Of a DNA stretch of 64,000 nucleotides, positions 33,001-44,900 are shown in pieces. The position numbers were made by a program, and so were the translations under genes. Origin of the DNA: Toxoplasma gondii ME49 (Eukaryota; Apicomplexa; Conoidasida; Eucoccidiorida; Sarcocystidae); assembly GCF_000006565.2 (NCBI RefSeq), contig NC_031472.1, positions 1,916,227-1,980,226 on the forward strand. The letters are read 5' to 3'. How positions within the stretch are numbered: position 1 is the first letter of the stretch; each line of letters opens with the position of its first letter. The notes beneath the pieces were generated by a model that did not search any database, was not told where the DNA came from, and worked only from the letters and a program-made list of their open reading frames with translations.

Positions 33001-36000
33001 GCTTCTCCTGACCTCTCATTTCCCTCCGCGTGGAAGTGACAACGTGTGACGCTCCAAAGGCCTATGGTACTCCCGGTCCCCTCAGAGCCGGAATGGGAGG
33101 CAGTGCCTCAAAAAAAAAGGTGTGCGCCCAGATTCAGACTTGCAGGGTTCTGTAAAAAAACAACGTGTCAGTCTGCAGACATATAAATAAAAAAATATAC
33201 ATAAATAAAAAATATGTATATAAATATATATAAATATATATATGTATATATATGTGCATGCGTCGTGATCCTCTCCTGTCTCGACACGTGTGTGTGTGTG
33301 AGACTGTGTTTCCGAGTGGTATCTCTGTGAAGCGTTTTCAGTATACGGAGTTAGGAATTTTCGTCTGAAAGGGGACGGGGAAGTCGACATCGGGAACTGG
33401 ATTTTCGGGGATTGACCGGGTTGTCAGTGCACAGCAAGTCGTGGGGAAACGTTCGTTGTGTAGCCCACTGTGCAAATCTGAGATTGAAAGATCAAGATGC
33501 CTCGCTTCTGCCATTCTCTTTCGCAGACGAGCTGCAGCGAGAGCGCGCCGAGCGCAGGCGCCTCGCGAGGGAGCTGCAGACGATTCTGCGCATGCAACGC
33601 CAATCGGAGAGTGAGACAGGAAGGCCGCCAAGCGGTGTCTCTCTTGGACGCACTCGCGCCCACGCAAGGCGCGAACGGTTCTTCTCACATCTCTCAAGAA
33701 GCTGGGCGTCCTGCGACCTCAGGAGTACAGATTTGTGCATAGGGACGCATACAGAGACATGTTTCTGCGTTGTCTCCCGTCTGCGTGTGTCTCGTTCTGT
33801 GAGAAGAAAGAAGACATACAGGTTCATGTGAAGAAATGCCAAAGATCTACACAGGTGCATGAATATGTAGATACATGAGGAGATCCGAGTGAATATGTTT
33901 GCACATGTTGGTTTGTTTTCCTGGTTTTGTGCATGCGAACATGTACTACGCGGATGCAGGGAGTGAAGAGGAAGAAGCTGCTGAGATGGGGCAGAGCAGC
34001 GAGGCAATCGAAGCGAGGTATTTTGCGGCGGAACTGCAGAGGTGCAGGTGCGTGTTCTCTGCAAGATGGAACGGGGAACGGCGATGTGAAGGACGAAAGA
34101 AAAGTCACAGTGAAATAAAGAGGAGAAATCAGATCTGATGCAGACCGGCGCGTACTGAAGGACATAGCGACAGCGAGAGGGCAGAGGCGAAGGAGGAGAA
34201 CAAAGAGGAGGAGAGACGGCAGTCACACGCCAGATGTCCACTGTGTGTTTCTACAGATCTTCGATGGAAGTTTGGCATGCCGACAAGGCAGAACTTGTTC
34301 GTCGTCACGAGGAGCGCGAGAGACGATTGGCGGTAGGATTTTCTCGTCTCGTTGTTTACGCGTTGTTTCTGAAACCAGCGCTTTTGAACTTTTTTCTGGG
34401 TCTCTCTTGCCCCGTTGTTTTTCGGGTCATCTGTCCAGGGCGACGTGACACCTCTCTTTTTTCGTTATTCTCTTCTCTTCGTCGAGTTTCTCGTCTGTTT
34501 CTGCCCCCTGTCGGATGCACAGCTGTCAGTGCTTGATCTCTCCGTCCTCGTCTGCACTGCTTCTTTCCAGCTGGCCGCGACACAGAGACGGTCTTTCTCT
34601 CTGGAACGTTCGTCTGGTCGTCTCTCTGCCGGACCGGTGTTCAGATTTGCTTTTGTGTTTCGGAGTCTCCGAAAGCGACTTCTTGCCTAGGGCGGCTGCG
34701 CGCTCGATCGCGCGTCCCTCCCTTCCTTCGTGTAGACGCAGAAACGACCAGGCCGCTGGCACAGAGTGTCGAACCTAGTCTTGCTTACGTCTGTTCAATA
34801 CGGGGGTGAGCTGCGTGTGAACGTCCCTGTGGCGAGGCTCCTCCGCACCGCACTGAGGCTGAAAATCCTTCCGATGTCCTTCGCCTTTTTCGCAGGAAGA
34901 AATCCAGTCTCTGGCGGCGGCTGGCGCGGAGGAACGCGCGAATTGCGATAAACTGTTGAACGCAAACAGAGCCTTGGCACAGTGAGGCCCCTGCCTGCAA
35001 AGTGACGTGGTTTTTTCTCTTCTCTGTCGATTTGTAGCTCTTCTTGTCTGTCGATGTCTTCTGTTCCATGTCAGCTTTTTCTCTTTCTTACTTGGAGTCG
35101 CTCGCGACCAAGTTCCTTTCTTGCTCCTCCTTTCTGCTCCGCTCTGCCCAAAAAGTTCATGCTTTTACGTTCGCTTCTGTTCCCTTTCCTCGAATGTGTT
35201 TCCTCTTTTGTCTTGCGTCTCGGTGCATTTGTCACGGTTCCCCTGGCGCGGCTTCTGTTAATCTCGCGCAGCTCGACGACGCTCTGCGTTTCGGAGTCCT
35301 CTTTGTGGCATTTCAGCTTTTTCTCCGTTTTTTCGCTTTGGTCACTCGTTCCGCGCTGTGTTCATGTCTCCGTCTCGTGACTCTTCAGAGAGCTGCATGC
35401 AGTGCGGAGAGAAATGGAGAAAGTCGAAGCCACACGCGAGGAGGTGGAATCAAAGGGAGCTCTCGAGGACGAACGGCAGCGCGAACGCCTGAAGCAGCAA
35501 ATCTTCGAGTTGCAGTGTGACCTTCAGCAGCGGGAGAAAGAAAATGAACATCTTCGCATGCAGTTGCGTCTCCTTGAAGAGGAGCCGGTCACTTCTCCCC
35601 TTCCTGTCTCGGTTGTTTCTCGCCAGCCGCAGCCTCGCGAACCGCAGACGTCGCCTCAAGCTTTTCTTGGGGCGCTTTCGGGACCTCCGAAACCCACCCC
35701 ACACTTGTCTACGGCCCCTGTCTCTTCCCGTGACTCCTCGCCTATCTCCTTGGCGCCGGCAGGAAGTTCCCGTTCGGGTGTCACGGGCGAGTCCCTGCAT
35801 GACCCGCAACAGAGAGAACAAACGCCCTTCGATCCTGCTCTGTCTCCGCCTCAACAAGAAATATCACCGCAGGAGACCCCTCAGAGGGCCAAGGAGTCGT
35901 GGACCCCAGGCGGTCCCTCCAGCCGGAGAGCCTTCCCTGGTGCATCGTTCGATCGCCTCGAAACCCCCCAAGAAGCTAGGAGGGCGGCAGCGGAGAGAGA

Positions 36001-37669
36001 GGAAGAAGCGCGAAAAACGCCAAGAGAAGAGGCTCTGGGCCCCGCGGCTTCCGCCGTGAGTGTCGCCTCTGCAGCTGCCGCAGTCGCAACGTCGTTCGCG
36101 CGCTCGGCCTTCACCGGCGCCTTCTTTGGGCGAGAGTCCACGAGCCTGGAAGATCTGCAGAAGCACTTGAAGATGCAAAGAGAGAACGAAGAGCGGGCGA
36201 GGAGCGAAAGAGAACAAAGAGAACGAGAAGAAAGAGAACAACGCAGAGGTGATTCTCAAGGAGCAGTGAGAAGAGAAACAGTAAAAACGGGATGGGAGGA
36301 AGACTTTGACTTCGACGAGATCGAAGATTCCGTTGCCAGAGAGGAAGTCGAAGTCATTTCTGCTGCCCCCCAGTGGAGCCCAAAGGCGGGGGCGGAGGCC
36401 CTTTCGCGCCGTCCTCCAGTGTCTCTCCAAACTCCAGTTGTCTGTGTAGGTGATGGAGGTACGCCGGGGGTTCCAAGTTCCCCGGATCGACACGCAGGCG
36501 TTTCAGAGTCACATTTGCAGCCGTCTTCGTCGCTTTCTTCTTCCAGCCAGAACTCACTCGCCGTGCAAGCGTCCTCTGTCCGTCACAATATGCTTCGTCC
36601 TCCGGAACAGAGAGGAGAGACAAGCGACCGGGTGCACGGGCGCATTCAGGGCCAACCGGGGAAGCGTTTGTCGACCCCGGAGACCCCGGGAGGGTGGGGC
36701 AAGGATGGAGATTTCGATTTCTTCGAGGACGAGTCTCCCCCAACAAAAGAAGGAGTGACGTCGAGTCTCAAACAACTCTCAGGGACCTCTTCTTCGCTTC
36801 GTGCCTCTCTGCCTCAAAACCGTGAAGGTCAGTCCCTGTCTCCGTCTCTGGACCCCTCTGCTGTGCGCTGTGGGGGGGCCCTGGCGCCTGGTAGCCCCCC
36901 GAGGATCCCGTTGGCCGCATCCGCCTCTCCGATATCGTCTTCTGGGTGTCTACCTTCTTCCTTGGAGCCTCAGCGGTGCCAGGAACAGCGATATGAGAGC
37001 GGGATCCAGATTTCCGCTGGACAGGACCCTCTGTTTGCATGCAGCGTGGGTGTGAGCGCGGACGCGCAGTCCCCAGTGGAAGTGAAATGCGAACATGAAA
37101 GGCGAGAGACTTTCTTTTTTCAAGAGACGAGTCGGGCGCCCCTCTCTCCGGAGCTTCCGTCTCGCGCGAGCCGAGAGGAAACGCCGTGTCTCCACCCCAC
37201 AGAGCTGCTCACTTCCCAAGCATACAGCTCGGGCCGGGCGGTTCCGGCCCCGCAGGTGTCTATGCACCTCGCCGCGGGAGGCGTCCACGGGGGAGCTCTT
37301 CCTCCAGCTTCAGCTCCTGCGCGTGAGCAAACGTGTGGTCGAGTTCGAGGTTGTCCCGGTGAAGGTAGCGCCGGCGTATCGCTGAGAGGAGAGAGCGACA
37401 GAGCGCATGCAGTTCCCGGTGTGCAGCGGGAGCCTGCGGATATGCCAAATTCCTCTCGCTCTCAATTGCCTCCTGCGACCTTACAGGCAAAGTCGATGAC
37501 GGGGACTGAATTGCATGCAAAGGAACTCGATTTGACGGCGTTTGGCTCTCGGCAGCCGCGACGGCTGGTGATCGCAGGTCCGGGGGTCGCCCGTGGGGTC
37601 CTTGACCCGCCGCGGAGCCGACAGGAAGCAGTCCAGGATATCGACTTGGAAGATTTTCTCAACAGCTGA
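27011..37669 (+). CDS. Very large coiled-coil protein with an acidic W-x3-F motif array, six exons
   Basis: Exons: 27011-32846, 33527-33610, 33960-34041, 34257-34332, 34896-34981, 35389-37669. All five junctions are GT-AG and in phase, giving about 2814 residues. Residues 1-1450 or so are disordered and carry repeated short acidic motifs of the form W-x-x-D-F-[DE]-[FIL]. Examples are WEDEDFEIP, WSADFDFDLD and WHGDFEFED, then eight tandem copies of WNDDFDIEA on a 54-residue repeat (about 636-1067), then WDVDFDMSD. A Glu/Arg coiled coil spans about 1505 to 2117 and continues smoothly through all four small exons. The last 550 residues are disordered again, with WEEDFDFDE (near 2356) and WGKDGDFDFFED (near 2490), and the chain ends in LEDFLNS. 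The layout resembles golgins or tethers with acidic Trp motifs that bind coat subunits; that role is inference. No enzyme domain is visible. The ATG at 27011 was chosen for its CCACC context. Confidence 0.85.
28916..30290 (+). repeat. 162-bp coding tandem repeat, eight full copies plus a partial ninth
   Basis: The TGG codon that opens each unit recurs exactly every 162 bases from 28916 to 30212, which is 54 codons per unit. Each unit encodes WNDDFDIEATGVQAVQQSPS, then an acidic stretch, KRRV-[ED]-DDRRSARPQAE and VQGPSA. Copies differ by only a few substitutions (D/N, G/D, K/E, A/V), which suggests recent expansion or gene conversion. The ninth copy diverges after about 25 codons. There are no indels between units. 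Confidence 0.97.
31529..32165 (+). repeat. 60-bp coding minisatellite, eleven copies, coiled-coil repeat
   Basis: Eleven copies of a 20-residue unit of the type ERERRRVEEEK-[EA]-R-[EQ]-R-[QE]-EEE lie within exon 1 of the large coiled-coil gene. The high Glu/Arg content and near-heptad spacing predict a long single or coiled helix. Subtypes (ERER, ARER, ARQR) are shuffled along the array, as expected from unequal exchange. The same bases are also open for long stretches in two minus-strand frames; these are by-products of the repeat. Confidence 0.95.
33180..33256. repeat. (TA)n / AAATA microsatellite in a large coiled-coil gene intron
   Basis: TA-rich tract with AAATAAA steps in intron 1 (32847-33526) of the large coiled-coil gene. 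Confidence 0.9.
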
Positions 37670-37998
37670 GATCTGAGCAAGGAGGAAACGCGGGACAGAG
37701 TCGGTTTCATAAATCAAGGTTTAGCCGGAAAGGTCGTGTCTACCAAATATAACTGAGCACGCATTCGGTGATCCTGGCGGTTGTAGGAGTGTCACGATGA
37801 GAGCTCTGCTGCTGGAGATGTCGACAGGCGAGAGTGACAAATGTACTTGCCATTGCAACTAAGAAAAAGAAATTATAAGATTCGTTGTTCTTCACAGTGC
37901 TCCACAATCGTGTCTGCGCTGTAGCGATTTCGATGCGGCTCTCAGCGTATACCTGAATGTGGAGTCTTCTCAAGTGTCGCACACGTAGCAAAACCGAC

Positions 37999-38040
37999 AT
38001 ATATATATATATATGTATATATGTATATATATATATATGC
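37999..38040. repeat. (TA)n microsatellite
   Basis: TA repeats with TATG interruptions, in the convergent intergenic region. Confidence 0.9.
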
Positions 38041-38216
38041 AGACTTGCCGACACTGTCTCTTTCCATTTATTAACGACGGGAGACCAAGCGCCATGCGCC
38101 AAATGGCGGCCGCGTTCAAAGTGCGAAACTAAATTTGTGATGGCATTCTTCATGAACGTCCACACACACCTCCATCTGTACGCCTATCGTTAAATGGGTG
38201 TCTTCTTCGACTTGTT

Positions 38217-38268
38217 GGTATGTATATATGTATATAATATATATATATATATATTTATTTATAGATGA
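38217..38268. repeat. (TA)n microsatellite
   Basis: TATG steps then a clean (TA)n run. This is the rightmost tract of this type in the window. Confidence 0.9.
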
Positions 38269-39966
38269 ATGTAGAAGCTTGCATCCTTTGACGTACGTCC
38301 TTTGAGTACTTACGTCGCATTTATCAGTCTTGGGTCCATCAGTTGTGTCCCTGACTGTGAGCAGTGGAGGCCTCGATATTCTGCAGTTCCGTATCTCACT
38401 TGCACGTCATCGTGTTTTTCTGTTCCTTGAGACCGAACAAGCAGGCTGTCTGCCGCTGTAAAGTCACTACTTCCGAATGTTTCCGCGGGCAGTGGTCTGG
38501 TGGAGTCGAAGGTCCAGCATGTAATCCTTGAAACATTCTGCTAAATTTTCGTTCATCTGAGTGCTATGGAAAGCGAAGCCACATGCTGGGCGTTTTTGTG
38601 GAGCGACAAGCCGGCGGTGGATAACTGGACAGGTTGTGCGAGCCAAAAAGGGCTCCAGGAAAGTTTTGAATGGAGTCGCACTTAAATCCACCAAACCAGA
38701 CAGAACATTCCATTAACGCACGATATCTTTAGACAGCTGTTATGCTGAGGAACATAGGAAAGGCTACACACATTGGCACGAGGGACTAAACGGGAGGCAG
38801 TGAAGTTGCGTGTGTGCAATTCGAATCGGCTGAGCAAAGCTCCCTTCAATGATGCACTTTTCCTCTCACAATTTTGCATTCCTAGCGTTCAAAGAGGCAG
38901 AAACATCGGTAACCACAAGTTCAAAAGTGCAGCTTGGGTTTGAAGCATTTGCGGCGAAACGTGCTTGGCTGCGGGATCCGTAGACGCCTCTCTGGATCCA
39001 CATCATTTAGAGAAGAAGCCTTTGAAAGAGCCAGGTCTGTAGGTAGGAACACAGAACTCTTGAGACGTCATTTTCGAAGGTCAACTGGCCCAGCGCTCAG
39101 GGCGTAACGGGCAGAAGTGCTCGGTTTTGTTGCACGCCAGCCTGCAGCAAATGTCGAGCGTTCGAACTGTTGGGAGCTGCCGCGAAATTGGCCTCTTCCC
39201 GTCTGTCTATAAGGGGACAAGGCTGTTTAGTTGCGCGGAACCACGTTCTTTGTTTTGTTACGCACCATTAAAGGTTTCGGATTCGTTCGGTACTTTTGCG
39301 TGAAGGGGCATGTGCCATTCTGAGGCCTGTGTACGTCTACGATCAGATAAACTTGTGGGCATCTGCTCCTCTCGGGTACTTTTTCTTCTGTGCCGAAACC
39401 AATGCTCCAGCCGAGACAGCTGGTGTAGTTGATGTCGAGTGGTCAGGTGTTCTTTACTATTACAAATGAAAGAGTGCTTCTCGCGTCCGCAAGAGGTTGG
39501 TACCAGCTGGGTCGGTGCCGGTCGTCTGTATTTGTGTGTGTGTGTGAAGTGAAATGTTGGAAAGTTGGTAAATGCGACTCGGTACGTTGCTACTACGGAG
39601 CCTGCAAATGCATGTGGTTAGCATTGGCTCAGAGGCTTCATCCCCGAGCCCGGATATTTCTTCAATCTCGAAGGAGATTGGTTTGTTTGCGGGCAGAACA
39701 AGGTCACAAAAAAAAATCTCTAACAGAAATTCCGGGAGCCACACGGGCAGCTTAGCATCCTGCGACGCCCGTGCCAACTGTGGGACAACCCTCTGTTTTG
39801 CTTTGAACGCCTTGGTTGTGCAAAACTTTTACGGGCAAATTAACAGGAAACAGGGAGAAACCGATGCAATAGCAAGGCTTCGAAAAACGAATAAATGTAA
39901 GACCTCGGACGGAGAGAGAACTGCTCTACAGTTCGCGCGAGTCTGACAACCCAGAGTGTCGTGAAG

Positions 39967-41918
39967 CTAATGAAGCCCGGAGCAGGAGCAGTCCTTCGGC
40001 CCCGAGATCAACTTCTCCGTAGTCTCGTTCTTCGTCCAGTCGTGGAGCGCCCCCCCACCCTTCAGGTAGCAAACTTTGCTAACTGTGTCGAAAGTAAAGT
40101 AGACGCAGCCCTCCCGTGTTTGGCATTGCTGCTGGCAGTCCTGGACAGAGAGCACTTTCTCATCATCGACTGTCTCGAGGTCGTGTCCAGCGTAATCGAC
40201 TCCGATCTCATAGCATGGAGGGGGGTTATGAATATAGAAGGCAGGATACATGAACGGGCTTTGCGATAGAGAAGCAAGACGAAGGTCACGGTCCATGGGG
40301 CAGAACTTCGACCCGGAGACAAGAGATCGCGTCGAATTATCCCGGCGCCACGCTTCCAACGCGTCGGGCCCTTTCAGGTAGCAGTTTTTCCAGTCCGACG
40401 CCCATGTCCAAAAGAAGCAATTGGCGTCCTTGATACACAAGTCCCGGCACTGCTCTGAACTGACAATGCTCTTCGTCTCCACGCGTCGTACGTCATGCCC
40501 GTAGTAGTCCGTACCGAGTTCCGTGCAGACGCCTGTCGAGTAGAGACAGAACAAGGAACACCGAAAACGTCTCGCACTCTTCTACACGCAGATCTAACCG
40601 GCTACACAGGCACTCAACACGCTGACAAAGAAGGCAAGCAAAACGATCCTGATGCTCGTGCCACAACTCAGCGCCGATGCCGCCACATCATCACGACATC
40701 GCTTAACCTTGTTCGTACTGGTATCCCCTGACAGCAGAGAAACGTGTGTCGACAGGAAATAACACGTGGTGCCGCTATTCTCTGCCAGGCGCGGCTGATG
40801 TCTCTTCACTCCACCATTTAGAAAGTTTATAAGAGGGATGCGCCAGTCTCAGAGAAGAAGGTCAGGACGAGCTACATATTGGTACTACAGTACTGCAGAG
40901 CGGTACTAACGGACAGGGAAAGTTGTAGACATCCTTTCGACTGAGCTGTCAGCGACAACTCTCTGTTTACGGAATGGAGGCGATGAGTACTGCAGTGATG
41001 TGTTGTGCTTAGATTCCCGTTGCAGCGGCAGTGGCGGTGTGAACGTGCAAATGTGATTCCCACAAAAAACACGAATGCGGTGGCAGAAAGGGTTTAGCTT
41101 TACGACAGACCGAAGCATTCCTCTAGCTTGAGAACCCACCGCAGTTCTTCATTCCTGAGATTTTCCCGATGGTGTCGAACGATCGGCGCCAGGCCCGGAG
41201 AGCGTTCGCACTCTTCAGTTGACACTCCATCGAATCCGCAGTCCATGTCCAGTAGCGGCAGTCTTCCAATTCAACGCAGGCTCGGTGGCAGTCAAGAACA
41301 CTCCGGATGTTCGTTAGGGGATTTTTGATGATGTCGTATCCTTCATAAGAGACGTCGACTTCGTAGCACCGCAGAGGATGCGGCATCATACACCATTTTG
41401 GTCCGCTAATTTTATTTCGTGTGTCGTAATTCTTCTGCCGGCTGAAAAGCGCTGTGGAGTTCTTTAAGTAGCAGTCCTTCTTAACTGAGTTCCACGTCCA
41501 AAAGTAGCAGTCTTGGTAGCGCTGGCATAAATCTTGGCATGATGACGGAGAGTGAACGTGACCTCCTTCGATTGCCAAGTTGGTGTGGTCCACATACTCC
41601 ACGTCTGGCTCATAACAGACATCTGTAACACACACATCACGCGGCGAAGAAGTACATTCCTAGCCCAGGCGGCCTTCCTCCGCTTTAGAAAAACTTCACC
41701 TGAACTGACGCAGCCTACGGTGGGCAAGAAGTGCTCTCCTCCGTCTCACAGTCGCACCCAACGAATGATCTACAACCGAGGGAGCAAATTTAGGGGCATC
41801 AGTCTGCTACTGGGAGGTAACCATACTCCAAAAAGTGACGACAATCTTACGAGCCTCGGCGTTGTCTTCAACAAATGGCGTCATGTCCATATCCTGCCGT
41901 CGGAGTTCTAGGCCCTCG
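39967..41918 (-). CDS. Secreted-type protein with four tandem PAN/Apple domains (5' end not found)
   Basis: Two large exons, each coding exactly two PAN modules: 41622-41140 and 40532-39967 (stop TAG). A probable short upstream exon is 41918-41851. Each module has the six-Cys PAN pattern: an initial C-Y/T-E, a central pair as in SCQDLC, the DC-[YF]-FWTW type core, a C-[YQ]-LK strand, and a closing SGPKWC-type end. Introns between modules are phase 1, so module pairs can be duplicated or shuffled without a frameshift. PAN/Apple domains bind carbohydrate or protein; in coccidia such arrays occur in microneme adhesins of the MIC4 type, whose Apple domains bind galactosylated glycans. The chain ends eight residues after the last module (CSCSGLH), with no membrane anchor. 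I could not locate the signal peptide or first exon upstream of 41918, so the N-terminus and the microneme assignment remain open. Confidence 0.85.
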
Positions 41919-44900
41919 CTGCAAAACGACACACCAGCGCAGGATACTGTGTCGTTTTTTTCGCATTTTCTCACGTCAACTCTTTCACGTTTCAGTTCAG
42001 CCTGGTTGAAAGAGCGCGTCTTCATTGGTGACCTCCCCTGAAAAGGTTTTTTTTTTAAACAGCGCAGAGTGCAGCTGGCGAAAAGCCATGCTCGAGGACA
42101 CGTACTCTGCCACTACGATCCTGCACTGGTCTGCGTCGCGACTAACCACTGTTCCCAGCGATAGCACACCCCCAGAACGCTTGCCTCAACTTTGGGATTC
42201 GTTTGAAGCCATGCTATGAGTGTAATGTCAAGCATTTTTCTGGAATCGCAGAAAGAGGAGTATGGAGACGACGCGCCCCAGCCGGCGACGAGACGGCGAC
42301 TGCGATTGCGATCGCTGCAAAGACCCCTCCCCTACTTGAAACCAGGAACTGGCTTTGGCCTCCGCTAGGCGAAGTTCCGAAAGCCGAGTGGCCGTACACT
42401 CCCAGGGAATTGCAGAAAAGAAGATGCTAGGTCGCTTACGAGTAGATGTGTGCCTCAGCTCCAAGTGGACCAAACAGGAGCGCCGCCGCCACCGTGGCCG
42501 CAGTGCGGACGGCGCGTTTTCGCCAAGGTTGACTCCGTCGGTGAGGCATCGTGCAGTCACCGCGGACAAGGGGAGAGAGAAATCAACGGAAGGCAGATAC
42601 GAAAGACTGGAATGTGCTCCAAGAGATAAAAAAAAAACACAATCTGTGTTCTCCTTCTCGATGTGCGCCAAATGCATCGCACCTCGTTCGGCACTCTGAC
42701 ACCCTGGCGCGGTCGGATCCAAAAAGTCACCAGCCGGGGACTTTCTAACTGTGGTCAGCGCATTTTTGAGTAGCGCCTTGGTGCAAGGCGCTCTACCAGC
42801 GACAGATCCGCCTTAAGCAAAATGGACGGAGCCACCGTTTTCGCCGCGTATTCTAGTCCCGTAGATCGCCCGGAACCGCGTAGATCACTGTCTCGTTCTC
42901 GATCCCGCTAACGTTCTAGAGAGACCACCAATAACGTACAAAGAGAGGTATCAAAAAGGCGACTTTCCTGACACGAACCTGTTATGGACCAGCTACTGGA
43001 CCTGCAGTCGATGTCGCAACGAACGTCAACTTTGTGTGGGGACAAACACGCAGAGTGTGCTCAGTCCTTCCCCAGTCTTTGCTTACGGCACAAAGAAAGG
43101 CAGGTAACGGATGTGCGGTACTTCCCTGAAACCGGGGTTCCGGGTGGCGTTCTCCGAAAAATGAACAGGTGTCGTTTTTGGGATGACGTCTTTCACTATT
43201 CCAAGCTGCGACACGCTCCGCACCAGACGCAAGGGAAAAATATGCCCTTGGGTTTGGGGGGGAGAAACCGCCCCTGGCCGGACTGATTGAAAACTCTGCC
43301 GTCAATAAAAGGAAGTATTCTTTTACATTAATGGAGAACTGCACCCATCGAAATTTATCAGTGTAAATGTGAAGAAACCTGCCGTCAGTAGAGGTCTTTA
43401 GATTCTTTCAACATAACAACATCGCATGTCATAATCCAGGGACAGGCTGACATGGTTTGTCGCCGTCTCTACGATATAACTTTCTCTGGGCAGCTCGTTG
43501 CCTGTTGACAACTCTTTGTGTGCAAGTAAATGACAATGAAGACTGTTGACTAGATCCAGAGAAATCGCGCCGTTCGTACAAGACTGCGAATGGTGTCCGA
43601 TGCACAGAATTTTTCCATCGCGCTGGACAAGACATGTGCGCCGGACAAGCTTGCGCTATTAGATGAACTCGTAGCAGGAAACAAACAGAAGGGTGTGTGA
43701 CATGTGTGTTGGACTTTGACGGGCTACAACCGCATATCTTTGCTCGTACGATAGAAATTCGCCTTCGCAGTGTTACTTTCTGGTGGGAGGCTCTCTCTAC
43801 TTCATTCCATAAATACCAATGTTCTCCGGCCACCAGGACGGCAAACAGCGACGTTCGATTCTGTACCAGGGTGCTTGTGCGAGCGTGACGATGTAGGCAA
43901 AGTGCTCCTTTGAGAGACGCCTGAGGCTGTGCAGTTTTCACAAAATGAAACTGCACTACGTTCCCTCGTCATCCCCCTCGAAATCATTGCCTAGAGGAAG
44001 TGCTGAACGACAACTATGGGGTACTTGGATCGCTGTCGCCATTGTTGACGTCCAGGAAAAAGCATATCAGTCTTTGTTGATGATGTCAACTCGAACTGGA
44101 TACTGCAGCTTCTGGCACCCCCAAACGACATCACTTCACAGAAATAAATTAGGCTGACGCCGTTCAGAGCGAGACGACACTTGCCGTACGACGCAGAGTG
44201 CACCTGAGTTGTGTGGTCTCTCCAAGACGTGAAAAGGAGCTAGGATGCCTGCGTGGATCTTTCGACGTGTGCAAACGACAGCAACACTTTCCCAGCTCGT
44301 AGAACCGTGCTGTCTTTCGGAAAAGTGCAGCAGACATCTCCAACCCACTGGATTGATGCTCTACTCCATGACCCTAGTGGAGAAAAACAACACAAACGAT
44401 TTTCGAGATGGTAAATTTCCGAGTCGAGGGTTCCTCCAACCTTCTACAAGATAGGCTGTGCGAGTAGACGCATTCTTCACTGCGCAGGACTTCAGCGGAA
44501 CTGGCTCCTGAATCCCTCCCTTCTGTGGACCTTTGGTAGCAAGATCGTTCCTTTTAGGCCGTTTTTCGCGACTGTTGGCTGAAGAGAAAAGGGACGTTCC
44601 CAGTGAGGGCTCTAGGCGTGCAGAGCGGCACACACCTTTAGGCCGGCTGCTTGGTGAGCTGGTCGAGCAACGGTTCTGGCGGGAGATTTCCCTCGCTTCT
44701 CGCACACCAGAAATTCGTGTTTCTTTGAGGAATTGTACGATCGTAAAGCGCGTGCTGGACTGGCAAAAAAGTCCAAAGACAGGCGTGTCCGGAGTGTCTT
44801 CTGGAGGGGTCGTTCGTGTTTGGATCACACGTCGTGCATGCACACCCAGGTTTTCGCCGACGAGGAAGCGAGGAGAAGCAACGTCATCTAGATGAAGGGG

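Larger units (their letters stand above)
37670..39966. other. Convergent 3' intergenic region
   Basis: 2.3 kb between the stop codon of the large coiled-coil gene (plus) and that of the PAN-domain gene (minus). It contains the last two (TA)n tracts of the window (37999-38040 and 38217-38268). After about 38.3 kb the sequence loses the purine/pyrimidine runs seen to the left. I find no supportable coding sequence. Confidence 0.5.

Noticed and set aside
33412..33831. Stand-alone 139-codon plus-strand gene
   Set aside because: Only 33527-33610 is coding. It is exon 2 of the large coiled-coil gene, flanked by a good acceptor and donor in matching phase.
42755..42835. Complete tRNA gene on the minus strand
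   Set aside because: Only a D-arm/anticodon-stem resemblance is present. There is no T-arm consensus or acceptor-stem pairing.
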